Shown here piece after piece: positions 1 to 7,989 of a stretch of DNA of 64,000 bases. This stretch comes from Pseudomonas oleovorans subsp. oleovorans (lineage in GTDB: Bacteria > Pseudomonadota > Gammaproteobacteria > Pseudomonadales > Pseudomonadaceae). The notes under the pieces were generated by a model. That model ran no database searches and was not told the DNA's origin. It saw nothing but the letters and a program-made list of their open reading frames with translations. Location: contig NZ_NIUB01000022.1 in NCBI RefSeq assembly GCF_002197815.1, positions 18,968-82,967 on the forward strand, in the 5' to 3' direction. Each line of letters starts with the position of its first letter. The first letter of the stretch is position 1. Made by a program: the position numbers and the translations under genes.

Positions 1-48
1 AATCGGGCCGCGCACCCACGACAGATGTGCAATTTTTACAGGGTTCAT
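1..48 (-). CDS. N-terminus of a probable ChpA/CheA-type histidine kinase (partial)
   Basis: An ATG on the minus strand at 48 overlaps the TGA of the upstream CheR gene in an ATGA arrangement, so the two are probably translationally coupled. The 16 visible residues (MNPVKIAHLSWVRGPI) run off the window edge. The pattern Leu-x-Trp-Val-Arg/Lys-Gly-x-Ile resembles, from memory, the start of Pseudomonas ChpA. A ChpA/CheA kinase is also what follows pilG-pilI-pilJ-pilK in the chromosomal Pil-Chp cluster. With so few residues the call rests mainly on gene order. Confidence 0.45.
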   Translation of the reverse strand, partial: MNPVKIAHLSWVRGPI

Positions 49-827
49 GGTTTCTTCCTAAAAACAGTTGCTGGAAGGCAATTCAGGCGCTCAAAGCCAT
101 CGGCCTTCCATTGGGCTTCTTCGGCAGATGCTGTGATGAGGTATCCCCCATCAGCGAGAAGGCAAGAAAGGGTGTCCAGGATTCGCGAGCGAGTTCTGGC
201 GCGGTAGTAGATCAGCATGTGCTGTGTGACGATGATGTTCGGTGAGGCAAAATTGATTGGTCTTTCGCCCAGGATGTTGTGCTGCTCGAAGGTCACAAAG
301 TCCTTGAGCCAGCTAACGAAGCGCATCGTTCGCCCGCCATCAATCCTTGGGGCATACCTATCAGGGATAGACTCATTTGCCTTGTAGAGCCCGGCCATGG
401 CCGTCTCGATGCAGGGTTCGGAAACGTCTGTCCCATGGATATGGAAGTTTGGGAATTCCTGCCTGCAAAGCTCGACCGCCATCGAGTAGGGTTCCTCTCC
501 TGTTGAGCACCCGACTGAAAGAATGCGGGGTCGCGGAAACTCTTTTGCGAGGCTGGCGATAAGCTCAATCACGGGCGGGTTACGGTAAAACCGAGTCTCA
601 TGATTGGTGGCCAGGTGGATAATCTGCGCCCAGCAGGCCTGTGGCAGCTGTCGCCGCGTCGCACGCAGTAGCAACGACTCTGCCGTCTCGTTCAACGAGG
701 TTGCGTAGGCATCAAGGGCACGAAAAAGCGCCGGCTGGCGATCCTGGGCAACCTCGATCTTGAAGCGCGTGAAAAGCAGGTCTACCCACGCTTGCTGGTC
801 GTCGAGTGCAGCGATAGCTTCGGCCAT
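45..827 (-). CDS. CheR/PilK-type chemoreceptor methyltransferase
   Basis: This 260-residue protein should transfer methyl groups from S-adenosylmethionine to glutamates of the receptor encoded just upstream. An N-terminal helical part (about 1-75) precedes the TRFYR motif at 78-82, which matches the T-x-F-F-R motif of CheR. A SAM-binding loop SVGCSTGEEPYS lies at 104-115, an acidic residue in GTD follows at 133-134, and a late motif ending in LIYYR lies at 195-199. The usual C-R-N before LIY is replaced by T-Q-H, a mild divergence. The gene starts 8 bases after the receptor gene and overlaps the next gene by 4 bases. It is the fourth gene of a regulator-CheW-receptor-CheR operon. Confidence 0.88.
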   Translation of the reverse strand: MAEAIAALDDQQAWVDLLFTRFKIEVAQDRQPALFRALDAYATSLNETAESLLLRATRRQLPQACWAQIIHLATNHETRFYRNPPVIELIASLAKEFPRPRILSVGCSTGEEPYSMAVELCRQEFPNFHIHGTDVSEPCIETAMAGLYKANESIPDRYAPRIDGGRTMRFVSWLKDFVTFEQHNILGERPINFASPNIIVTQHMLIYYRARTRSRILDTLSCLLADGGYLITASAEEAQWKADGFERLNCLPATVFRKKP

Positions 828-835
828 TTCAGTTC

Positions 836-2824
836 CTAGACTTTGAAGTGAGACAGCGTTGAGCCCACGCGCTGAGCCTGCGCATTCAGGTTGCTGATTG
901 CAGTAGCAGTCTGCTCGCTGGCGGAGCTGTGATCAGAGGCGTAGTGATGGATTTGCTCCATCGTGTCAGCCACCTCATCAGAGCGTTGATTCAGGTCGGC
1001 AGTCTTCCCTGCAACGCTGATGATCCCTTCAACCAGCTGGCTCGTTTGCTCACTGATCGCGTTCATTGCTTTCAGTGCATTGGAGGACATGCCGGACAGT
1101 GCCTTAATGTCTGTCTGGCTTTCCTCCAGCACATACTGGGTGTCCTTTGCTGCCACGTTGATCGCTTGCAGGTTGGTGGCGATCTGCTCAGCAGCTTCCT
1201 TGGCGCTGTTGGTCAGCTTGTTCATGGCTTCGGCGCTGATGCGGATGCGCTTGGACAGGTCATCATCGGTAATGGCGTCGGCCACAAGGTGCGCGTTGTA
1301 AGCAACTGTCGCTGCTTGGTTTGCAACGCGACGAACCACATCAACCAGCTGCTCCAGGCTCTGGATGTTTTCGGTCATGGCCTTAGCGTGGTGCATGATG
1401 TTGAGGTTTGACTGGGATAGCTTGACCACCCCTTCGTGTACCTCTTGAACCGCTGTAGAGCCGGTGTTGATCTGCGTACTTACAGCAATCGAAGATTCGC
1501 GGGTGCGGTTGATCACGCCGTCGAGTTGCTTGGTGAAGCTGTTCAGTTCATCGACGAGCTTTGCGATGTGCTGGATCGCCTGAACTTGTTCATTGCGGCT
1601 GCGCTCAGTATTCCGCGCCATGCTCAGGGTTTGTTCAGACGCAGCCGAGAGGCTGACTATCGTCTGCTGCACGTCTTTCACGATTTCCCTGAACTTGGGG
1701 AATACGGTGTTAAGCGTCGAGGCGATGTCATGAGTGGAGGCATTGCCCTCGCTGAATGCGACGGTCAGGTCCCCACTCCCTACTTCCTCCATTTCGTCGA
1801 TCAGCTGGCGCAGCTCCTGGGAGCGCTCCTTTTGCGACGATTGGATCGAGTTGGCCAGCGATTGGGCTTGCCGAGTGTGTGCTCTCGATTCGCGCAGAAT
1901 GAGGGTGATGCCCCCAAGGACGATAACCAGGGCTGCGCCCAGCGAACTCAGCAGGATCATCGGCGAAATGAGTCGGGACTTGTGCAGGGTTGCAATGCCG
2001 TGCTGCATTCCGTTGATTGCAGCGTCAATGTTCTCCCGCTCGGCCCAGATCGCCCGAACGTGCGGAGCGTTATCGACTGTGCCACTGGCAGCCTCAACGG
2101 ACTTGATAGCTGAGCGGGTCAGGGCCTGTGCTGTTTGGTAGCTTTTCAGGAGTGGCCCGGTGAGGTTGTTGTCCCTTGGAACGGCTCTGCCGATGCTTGC
2201 CAGAGTGGCCACATATGCCTTGCTGGCCTCAAGCGCGAGATTCAGGTTGTCGCTGTTCGGGGTTGATGTGTTGGCCAGCAACTCGATTCCATCTACAACG
2301 GCGTCTTTCGCCTTCGACACCGCCTGTTTGACACGCGTATCGACCGCAGGACTGGCCTCTAGCACCGCATGCGCTTCGGTGGCCTCTGTGATCAGGCTGG
2401 CCGCTAGTTGGCTAGATTCGGCAGCCTGACGCTCAAAAGCGCTGTTGTTTCCACGGGAGGCCGCAATATGTTGGATGGCGTTCAGCACGTTGCCCCAGGC
2501 ATCCTCGAAGCGACCCAGATTGGCGTCAGCTGGGCTGGGCAGGGGAGGGATGCTTGCGCTGGTGCTCCCTTGTCTCAGGGTGCTCACGGTTGCATCTACC
2601 TGTGCGGCAAGCTGCTGCAACTGGCCGATATAGCTAGCATCCGTCGATGCGCGCATCGAAAGAGTGATTGAGTTCAGGGCAGAGTTCTGGAGGGTGCTTG
2701 CTTGCGCTGAGTAGAACCGATCTGCATTCACGCCACTGGTGTATTGAAATGCACTGAATGCTGCGAGGCCTCCAGACAGCGCAATGGCTGCGATGCACGA
2801 TGGGATCAGGAGATTTTTGCTCAT
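836..2824 (-). CDS. PilJ-like methyl-accepting chemotaxis protein
   Basis: This 662-residue transmembrane receptor is close in length to PilJ of Pseudomonas. It has an N-terminal membrane segment (about 5-27), a helical periplasmic part to about 280, a second membrane segment (about 285-308) and a long cytoplasmic coiled coil. The signalling hairpin tip is degenerate. Where receptors usually carry a sequence like NLLALNAAIEAARAGE, this one has AATVAYNAHLVADAITDD (around 500-520), keeping only Asn-Ala and the general spacing. The CheW and CheR genes on either side suggest it still works in a signalling array. Because the operon resembles pilG-pilI-pilJ-pilK, it may sense or control the type IV pilus encoded from 28 kb onward; that link is inference. 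Confidence 0.85.
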   Translation of the reverse strand: MSKNLLIPSCIAAIALSGGLAAFSAFQYTSGVNADRFYSAQASTLQNSALNSITLSMRASTDASYIGQLQQLAAQVDATVSTLRQGSTSASIPPLPSPADANLGRFEDAWGNVLNAIQHIAASRGNNSAFERQAAESSQLAASLITEATEAHAVLEASPAVDTRVKQAVSKAKDAVVDGIELLANTSTPNSDNLNLALEASKAYVATLASIGRAVPRDNNLTGPLLKSYQTAQALTRSAIKSVEAASGTVDNAPHVRAIWAERENIDAAINGMQHGIATLHKSRLISPMILLSSLGAALVIVLGGITLILRESRAHTRQAQSLANSIQSSQKERSQELRQLIDEMEEVGSGDLTVAFSEGNASTHDIASTLNTVFPKFREIVKDVQQTIVSLSAASEQTLSMARNTERSRNEQVQAIQHIAKLVDELNSFTKQLDGVINRTRESSIAVSTQINTGSTAVQEVHEGVVKLSQSNLNIMHHAKAMTENIQSLEQLVDVVRRVANQAATVAYNAHLVADAITDDDLSKRIRISAEAMNKLTNSAKEAAEQIATNLQAINVAAKDTQYVLEESQTDIKALSGMSSNALKAMNAISEQTSQLVEGIISVAGKTADLNQRSDEVADTMEQIHHYASDHSSASEQTATAISNLNAQAQRVGSTLSHFKV

Positions 2825-3325
2825 TTAAGGCCTCTGGACAGGTAGTTCGACGGAGCGAAAGTTCGGATCACGGATGATGTTGTCGAGGTGGATTAGCGCC
2901 CACAGTTTCGATCTGGCGGACACAACGCCCACGCAGTACGGCGTCAGTTTGGCGGGGATAGCCAAGTCTTCTCGGGCCGCATCTTCCAGCTCGGCAGCGG
3001 GTATGAACGCGATGATGCCGTCCGTTTGAAGCCCATAAACGCTGGTTGATAAAGGGTCGCGAAGGATCAGGGTCGTCGGGTTATCGTCATTCGCTTCCTG
3101 CTGGGATGTGCTGTTCAGGCCCAGAAAGGTTGGCAGGTGGAAGTACGAAACGAGGTCCCGACCGATCTTTGCATTGCCGGTGAAGTAAGGCTTTGTACCG
3201 GGAATGATCAATGCGTTGGCCGGTGTAGGGGTCACGGCGTCGAGGTTCGAGGTTGCGCATAGGCAATGCGTATCGCCGAGCTTGAACGCTGCAAGGCGCT
3301 GGTCTTTGACTCCACCGTTACTCAT
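2825..3325 (-). CDS. CheW/PilI-like coupling protein
   Basis: This 166-residue single-domain protein most likely couples the receptor to a CheA-type kinase. The assignment rests on size, a CheW-like run of beta strands (such as a C-terminal PYCVGVVSARSKLWALIHLD around 130-150) and its position between a response regulator and a PilJ-like receptor. Primary sequence motifs in this family are weak. It overlaps the upstream response-regulator gene by 8 bases and ends directly before the receptor start, so the genes are probably co-transcribed from a promoter near 3.75 kb. Confidence 0.75.
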   Translation of the reverse strand: MSNGGVKDQRLAAFKLGDTHCLCATSNLDAVTPTPANALIIPGTKPYFTGNAKIGRDLVSYFHLPTFLGLNSTSQQEANDDNPTTLILRDPLSTSVYGLQTDGIIAFIPAAELEDAAREDLAIPAKLTPYCVGVVSARSKLWALIHLDNIIRDPNFRSVELPVQRP

Positions 3326-3722
3326 ACATGGCCTCCATTTCTTTCAGGGCGGCCTCGATGCTGTCCTTCGAGAACGGTTTGGTCAGGTAACGGTCGGCGC
3401 CGGCTATGAGCCCCTTCTGGTGGTCGAAGATGCTTGCTGCGCTAGAGAGCATTGCGATGGGCATCTTCTCGAACTTTGGGTTGGCTCGGATGATGCTCAC
3501 CAGTTGCAGTCCATTCAGCTCGGGCATGTCCACATCGATAAAGCATGCGTCCGGCTCAGTGGTGTTGATCACGTCCAGGGCCTCGAATCCGTTCGATGCC
3601 ACCACCAGCTCTTTGCCTAACTGTTGAACCAGCACCCTATTTGCTAGGGTCTGCATCGCTCTTGCGTCGTCTACCAAGCAGATTCGTTGAAGTCTCATTT
3701 GGGTCCAGATTCGCTGTGCCAT
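3318..3722 (-). CDS. Single-domain response regulator, PilG/PilH-like
   Basis: This 134-residue protein is a lone receiver domain. The acidic pair is D18-D19, the phosphoacceptor is D63 in FIDVDMPE, the switch Ser is at 93-94 in MLSS, and the conserved Lys is K115 in LTKPFSK. The stretch from MLSS to LTKPFSK resembles PilG of the Pseudomonas twitching-motility pathway. The first eight residues may not be translated, since a second Met at codon 9 also fits. It is the first gene of the minus-strand chemotaxis-like operon and is probably phosphorylated by the kinase beginning at the window edge. Confidence 0.87.
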   Translation of the reverse strand: MAQRIWTQMRLQRICLVDDARAMQTLANRVLVQQLGKELVVASNGFEALDVINTTEPDACFIDVDMPELNGLQLVSIIRANPKFEKMPIAMLSSAASIFDHQKGLIAGADRYLTKPFSKDSIEAALKEMEAMYE

Positions 3723-3832
3723 TTACTTGCAAGTGCAGAGCGAAAGGCCACATTTCGAGTGTTGCTTCCTCTAAAGCGGGGATTTTTTTTGCGCCCGTTA
3801 TCCTCCAGGCCCAATCCAAAAGGGGAGAGGGC

Positions 3833-4525
3833 ATGTCAAGGCGCCGGGCTATTGCAAATGATCCGAAGGTGCTCGCTCGTATAGCCGAGCAGGAACGAAG
3901 GAAGGGGGGCGGTGCTGCGCAGATAGCGGAACACTCATCAACCTCCGCCACGCCTTCGATTAAACGAGGCGGAGCGGCAAAGCAGCCGTCAGCTGCTACC
4001 GTCAGGGCCAAGAAGGTTGCTCTTAACAATCAGGACTCGCGCCTCGACACACTTCACTACGACGAGGCCGCGAACACCCTCAAGCTTGTGTTCCCTGGTG
4101 CAGAACTCCTTAACCAGAACGTTGCGCTGCGTATGCACAACGCCAAAACCAGCATGCTCAAGGCTACTTGGATCAAGCGGCTTGAGGCGTTGATGATCCT
4201 CAACATGCCTGTATACGACCTTTGGAAGGTCAACCAGCAGCGCTCCTACCCCTTCATCGTTGAGGAAGTCTATGCAACAGGCGAAGGCCAGTGCCTAGAT
4301 GTTGAGAGCGTGGTCGCAGCGTGCAAGCCAGTAATCGACGCCCTGGTACGTACCCGGTTCCTGCCGGACGATAGCAGCCAGTACATCGCGCAGCCCATCG
4401 CTTACACCTATCGCCAGCGAAACAACGGTTTGGTCTTGGTGCTCAGACCCGCACCTAAGCCATGGGGCTTGGTATCGGACACCACCGTTGAGCTGGCGCA
4501 GGCCATTCCGTATCTGGGTGCATAG
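3833..4525 (+). CDS. RusA-like protein (possible Holliday junction resolvase fold)
   Basis: I place the start at ATG 3833, preceded by a strong AGGGGAGAGG ribosome site. A longer reading would run through the start of the divergent response-regulator gene. The product has 230 residues: a basic, low-complexity N-terminus (1-65) and a C-terminal domain. Around residues 155-185 a stretch contains K-x-V-x-D-A-L followed about 10 residues later by a D-D pair. This is the spacing of the Lys and acidic residues in RusA-type resolvases (D-x-D-N-x-x-K-x-x-x-D-A-L then D-D). The first acidic pair is less clear. Function is inferred from this motif only. Confidence 0.45.
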   Translation: MSRRRAIANDPKVLARIAEQERRKGGGAAQIAEHSSTSATPSIKRGGAAKQPSAATVRAKKVALNNQDSRLDTLHYDEAANTLKLVFPGAELLNQNVALRMHNAKTSMLKATWIKRLEALMILNMPVYDLWKVNQQRSYPFIVEEVYATGEGQCLDVESVVAACKPVIDALVRTRFLPDDSSQYIAQPIAYTYRQRNNGLVLVLRPAPKPWGLVSDTTVELAQAIPYLGA

Positions 4526-4766
4526 CTTTCAGTCGGAAATAGTGCTTTAGCTATCGAGAAAGGGCGTTAGACTGCTGTGCGTAACATGTTACGCACCGTT
4601 GACACGGTTACGCGCGTGACATGCTGCACCTGTATAAGCGATCTATCAGTCGTCGCCCTTCGCGCCTCTAAGCTACTGATTTTCCTGGCATTTACTTTGA
4701 CCGGGAGGCGGCTGGCAGCGGTGGTGGCAGTAAACAGTTGAAGTTTAGATTGAGGAAAGGGCTCTC
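4526..4766 (+). promoter_or_regulatory. Regulatory region upstream of the orphan parB, with a perfect palindrome
   Basis: This 241-base gap holds a perfect 18-bp palindrome, TGCGTAACATGTTACGCA, at 4578-4595. It is followed at once by a TTGACA box (4599-4604) that could be a -35 element. No well-spaced -10 box is clear. The palindrome lies upstream of the ParB-like gene and could be an operator for that protein or another regulator. A related half, GGTTACGCGCG, follows at about 4606-4616. A purine-rich ribosome site (GAGGAAAGGG) lies just before ATG 4767. Confidence 0.5.
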
Positions 4767-5687
4767 ATGGCTAGACCCGACCAGGAGCACGACAACGCCA
4801 AGCGGCCAGTTAGGCGCATGGCGGTTAAGGCACGCCAAGTCCAGGTACTTGCGGCCACTCGCTTCGATATTCGCTCAGTGCCGCAAGCTTTCAAGCACCT
4901 TCCTGTAGAGCTGCTAAGGCCGGGCATGTTCCAGACCCGGCGCAACTTCAAGCCGAGGGCGCTCCGAGAGCTAGCTGCCAGCCTGGAAACGGCAGGCTCA
5001 AACATTACCCCGCTTATTGTGCGCCCTCTCAAGCACGCTGAGGGCTACGAGATAATCGGGGGGGAGAGGCGCTGGCGTGCAGCCCAGCTAATAGGCATGC
5101 CGACGCTTCTCTGCTGCATCGGAAGCTTTTCTGATGAGCAGGCCATGTACTTGAGTGCAGTCGATAACATCCAGAGGGAAGGGATTAACCCTATCGAGGA
5201 AGCGGAATCCTATAACCTGCTGCTGCTCTCTGGCATGTCTCATAAGGAGGTTGCCGACGACATTGGCAAGTCCCGCACCCATGTCACGAACTATACGAGG
5301 CTGCTGAGCCTCCCCCTCGCGGTGCGAGACATGCTCGGAGACGAGCGCTTGAGCTATGCACAGGCGAGGCCGTTATGCAGTTTGTCTTCCCCCGGCCTTC
5401 AAGCAAACCTTGCAAGGGAGGCAGTACAAAAAAGATGGTCATCGAAGCGGGTTGAAGCCGAGGTGTCGAAGCTCAAGGCTCAGCGGCGCGTTGCTGTTCC
5501 TAAACCGATACATGGTGAAGATGTTGACGTTAAGCGGCTGCGTGACCTTGTGGCCGAACAGACCGGATACCCGTGCGTGATCGTCAAAACCGAGTCCGGT
5601 GGATGGCAGCTGGGTTTGCATGCTGGTTCGGCGGATGAGTTTCAAGGGATTCTCGAACGGCTCGGCGTGAACACCGATCAGCTGTAG
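4767..5687 (+). CDS. ParB/Spo0J-family DNA-binding protein (not paired with a ParA)
   Basis: This 306-residue protein has the ParB core. The nucleotide-binding motif GGERRWRA is at 98-105, the second motif NIQREGINPIEEA at 134-146, and a helix-turn-helix at about 157-180 (MSHKEVADDIGKSRTHVTNY). ParB proteins bind parS-type sites and slide as CTP-dependent clamps. This one stands apart from the parA gene, which sits 2.3 kb downstream with its own ParB-like partner. It may therefore be a regulator or a KorB-like silencer rather than the partition protein. It lies 2 bases upstream of a longer reading of the next gene, a coiled-coil lipoprotein, and is probably co-transcribed with it. Confidence 0.88.
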   Translation: MARPDQEHDNAKRPVRRMAVKARQVQVLAATRFDIRSVPQAFKHLPVELLRPGMFQTRRNFKPRALRELAASLETAGSNITPLIVRPLKHAEGYEIIGGERRWRAAQLIGMPTLLCCIGSFSDEQAMYLSAVDNIQREGINPIEEAESYNLLLLSGMSHKEVADDIGKSRTHVTNYTRLLSLPLAVRDMLGDERLSYAQARPLCSLSSPGLQANLAREAVQKRWSSKRVEAEVSKLKAQRRVAVPKPIHGEDVDVKRLRDLVAEQTGYPCVIVKTESGGWQLGLHAGSADEFQGILERLGVNTDQL

Positions 5688-5752
5688 TCGTGGATCGGGG
5701 GCTTTCTCGGCCCATTATGAAGTTAGAGATAGCTCGCCCACTTGAGATTCAA

Positions 5753-7645
5753 ATGCGTAGCAAATTTGCCCTGACATTTCTTGCCAGCTCAATTCTTCTG
5801 AGCGGTTGTGCTTCGAGCCAGACCCCAGAGGTGGGGCTCATTCAGCCTCAGTCGCAGTACGACGACAGGATGCTCGATTCCCTTGGGAGCCAGCGTTACA
5901 CCGAGCAGCAAATGCTTTACATGCGAAAGGTCGAAGCTCTTGAGCATGAGCTGGATTCACTTGAGCAGAAAAGGCGGGCTCTTGAATCTTCCATAGGAGT
6001 TAGCCAGCTTGAGGTTGGCTCAGGGAAGCTCCAGGCAAGCGACAGCGAAGCTGCTCGCATGACCGACTTCGCAGCGGCTACCCATGAGTCTCAAACCCGG
6101 CTTGCTCAGGAGTCGGCTGATAGGGCTGTCAATCAGGCTCTCATTGAGAATGACCGCGACCGAGTGCTGCTGGAGGCCGAGCTGGAGGCTAATCGCCGGC
6201 TTGTTGAGCTGGATCAGAAGTACAGCGCTTCCATTCAAGGTGCGCAGAGCGAAGCCGATAAGTCTCGCCTTCGAAGCGAACTAGAGGTCGAGAAGGTCAA
6301 GGCGGAGGCGCAAAGGAAGAAGGCTCAAGCGGAGGCCGATGCCATCCGCGGCCTCACGCGCTTGGAGCAGGACTATCAGTCCCGTATTTCGTCTGCCAAG
6401 CAAAGGGGGTTTGCGAGCACGCAGGCTGCCTCTCAAGAAACACAGGCCCAAAGAATCAAAGTTGCTTTGGCTAATGCTGATGCAAAGCGTCGCGTGAAGG
6501 ATGACTTGTCCGGTGCCCAGGCTGCGCTTCTCCAGCTCAAGACTGAGAAGCAAGATGCCATTCAGCCTGTGAATGATGAGATTGCAAAACTGAATGCCCA
6601 GCTCAACGCGGCGAAGGGGCGACTCGCAGGGATTGAGGCGTCATTTAACTCCCAAATTGCAATCAAGCAATCGCACCTGGACATGCTCAACGCGCAAAGC
6701 GAGCAGCTTGCGGAGGTGGAGCAGACTCTAATCAACTCGCCTGTTGTTGGCCTCGCTGAGACGATGAGTGAATCTCCAGAGGTCCAACGTTTGGAAGCTG
6801 AGTTACAGGACGCGAAGGCCAATCTCCTGGCGCAGAAAGCAAATAGGCTTGCTGAGATTGAGCATCAATTGGGGCAAGACCTTGAGGCAATATCCGGGCG
6901 ATTGAGCGCCCAGCTCAACTCGCAGCCAACAGGCGTTTCGGAGGTGACTGCTCGTATCGATAAGGCCGTTTCCGAGAATGCTATTCGTGCAGAGCTGGCT
7001 GCAAAAAAGACTCAGATCAACAACGAGGCGAGAAGCAAGCTTGCTGAGCTAACGGTCAAAACCGAGATTGCCAAAGCTTCTGTAGTCGCCCCTGTCCTTA
7101 CAAATCGAGCTGTGTATTCGGGCACTTACGGAACTAGGCCAGAAGCATTCGCTGCCAAGCAAGACACTGCCGCAGTCGAACTGGTTGCAAAAGCAAAGGC
7201 CGTCAGCAAGCCCGTCAGCAAGCCCTTGCCGTCTGTTGATAATGCAGCAAAGGAAAAGCAGTCAGGCGCTGGGATTGCCCCGCTAATTGTTGCAAGCAGC
7301 TTTGAGCCCAGGAAGCCAGGTCCTCTGCTCAGCAATGTCGAAGATGGTGTCGTCGCCTCTGGGGTCATGTCTGGTGGCGACCTCAAGCCATTGGTGATAG
7401 CCCCCGCAGCGACCACTTACTCCGTTGTGTACCGATACACAGAGAAGGGGAGTGCTGACAAGTTCATGGCATACCTCCGGGCATATGGCATTACCGATTT
7501 CACGTACCAATACTCTGCCAAGCTTGGCCAGCATGTCCTTTTCATGGGCAAGTACACCGACAAAGATCAGGCAGTAAGTCGGGTGGCGTTCCTGAACAAG
7601 ACAACGAATACGGCGAATGCACAGATTGTTGAGCATGACTTGTAG
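5753..7645 (+). CDS. Coiled-coil outer-membrane lipoprotein with possible SPOR-like C-terminus
   Basis: I choose ATG 5753 because the product then begins with a clean lipoprotein signal: MRSKFALTFL, a hydrophobic core, and the lipobox LLSGC with Cys at about residue 19. Longer reading frames from 5690 or 5717 are possible but add residues ahead of the signal. The 630-residue protein has a long, charged, heptad-like region (about 60-440) rich in Ala, Glu, Lys and Arg, a Pro/Ala linker, and a globular tail from about 560. That tail (TYSVVYRYTEKGS and onward, ending with a GKYTDKDQA segment) resembles a SPOR peptidoglycan-binding domain in length and pattern. A terminator follows. It may span the periplasm; function is unknown. 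Confidence 0.7.
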   Translation: MRSKFALTFLASSILLSGCASSQTPEVGLIQPQSQYDDRMLDSLGSQRYTEQQMLYMRKVEALEHELDSLEQKRRALESSIGVSQLEVGSGKLQASDSEAARMTDFAAATHESQTRLAQESADRAVNQALIENDRDRVLLEAELEANRRLVELDQKYSASIQGAQSEADKSRLRSELEVEKVKAEAQRKKAQAEADAIRGLTRLEQDYQSRISSAKQRGFASTQAASQETQAQRIKVALANADAKRRVKDDLSGAQAALLQLKTEKQDAIQPVNDEIAKLNAQLNAAKGRLAGIEASFNSQIAIKQSHLDMLNAQSEQLAEVEQTLINSPVVGLAETMSESPEVQRLEAELQDAKANLLAQKANRLAEIEHQLGQDLEAISGRLSAQLNSQPTGVSEVTARIDKAVSENAIRAELAAKKTQINNEARSKLAELTVKTEIAKASVVAPVLTNRAVYSGTYGTRPEAFAAKQDTAAVELVAKAKAVSKPVSKPLPSVDNAAKEKQSGAGIAPLIVASSFEPRKPGPLLSNVEDGVVASGVMSGGDLKPLVIAPAATTYSVVYRYTEKGSADKFMAYLRAYGITDFTYQYSAKLGQHVLFMGKYTDKDQAVSRVAFLNKTTNTANAQIVEHDL

Positions 7646-7671
7646 CCGGCCCACAGCACCCGCGCCATAAG

Positions 7672-7695
7672 CCGCCCTATGGGCGGTTTTTTTTT
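7672..7695 (+). terminator. Rho-independent terminator after the lipoprotein gene
   Basis: CCGCCC and GGGCGG arms with a TAT loop are followed by nine T residues. It closes the transcription unit that begins before 4767. Confidence 0.88.
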
Positions 7696-7989
7696 GCCGA
7701 ATCGATCCGCGCATGCGCGGAAAAAACCGAAGTGAAAGCGTCCCCTTGCGTACTTCTAATCCGCATTGCGCGGAAATAATTTCAATTTTCCGCCTTTTTG
7801 AGTCGCCAATCCATTTGGCTATTGAGTCTGTGGAAGTCGCTCAACCCCTTGTAAATACTGGATTTAGTCAATTTGTAGAACGGCCTTGATCGGAATGCCG
7901 CCACGCATTGCGCGGAAAATTGCGTGAAATTGCTTGATAAAGCGCCTCAAGAGGTTAAAGTAGTGGTCGGCACTATTAGGAGATAGGCT
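7696..7989 (+). promoter_or_regulatory. parA control region and candidate centromere
   Basis: With the preceding terminator this forms a 344-base gene-free gap. It contains one exact CCGCGCATGCGCGG palindrome (7707-7720) and two degenerate copies that keep the right half, GCGCGGAAA(A/T): CCGCATTGCGCGG at 7761-7773 and CACGCATTGCGCGG at 7902-7915. A possible promoter is TTGATA (7934-7939) with a 16-base spacer to TAAAGT (7956-7961). A strong ribosome site (AGGAGAT) precedes parA. Repeated palindromes beside parAB fit a partition site or an autoregulatory operator; this is inferred from position. Confidence 0.5.
7707..7720. repeat. 14-bp palindrome, copy 1
   Basis: Exact CCGCGCATGCGCGG followed by AAAAAA, lying between the lipoprotein terminator and parA. 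Confidence 0.9.

Noticed and set aside
3596..3832. An 79-codon N-terminal extension of the RusA-like protein
   Set aside because: It overlaps the start of the divergent response-regulator gene, and the internal ATG 3833 has a far better ribosome site.
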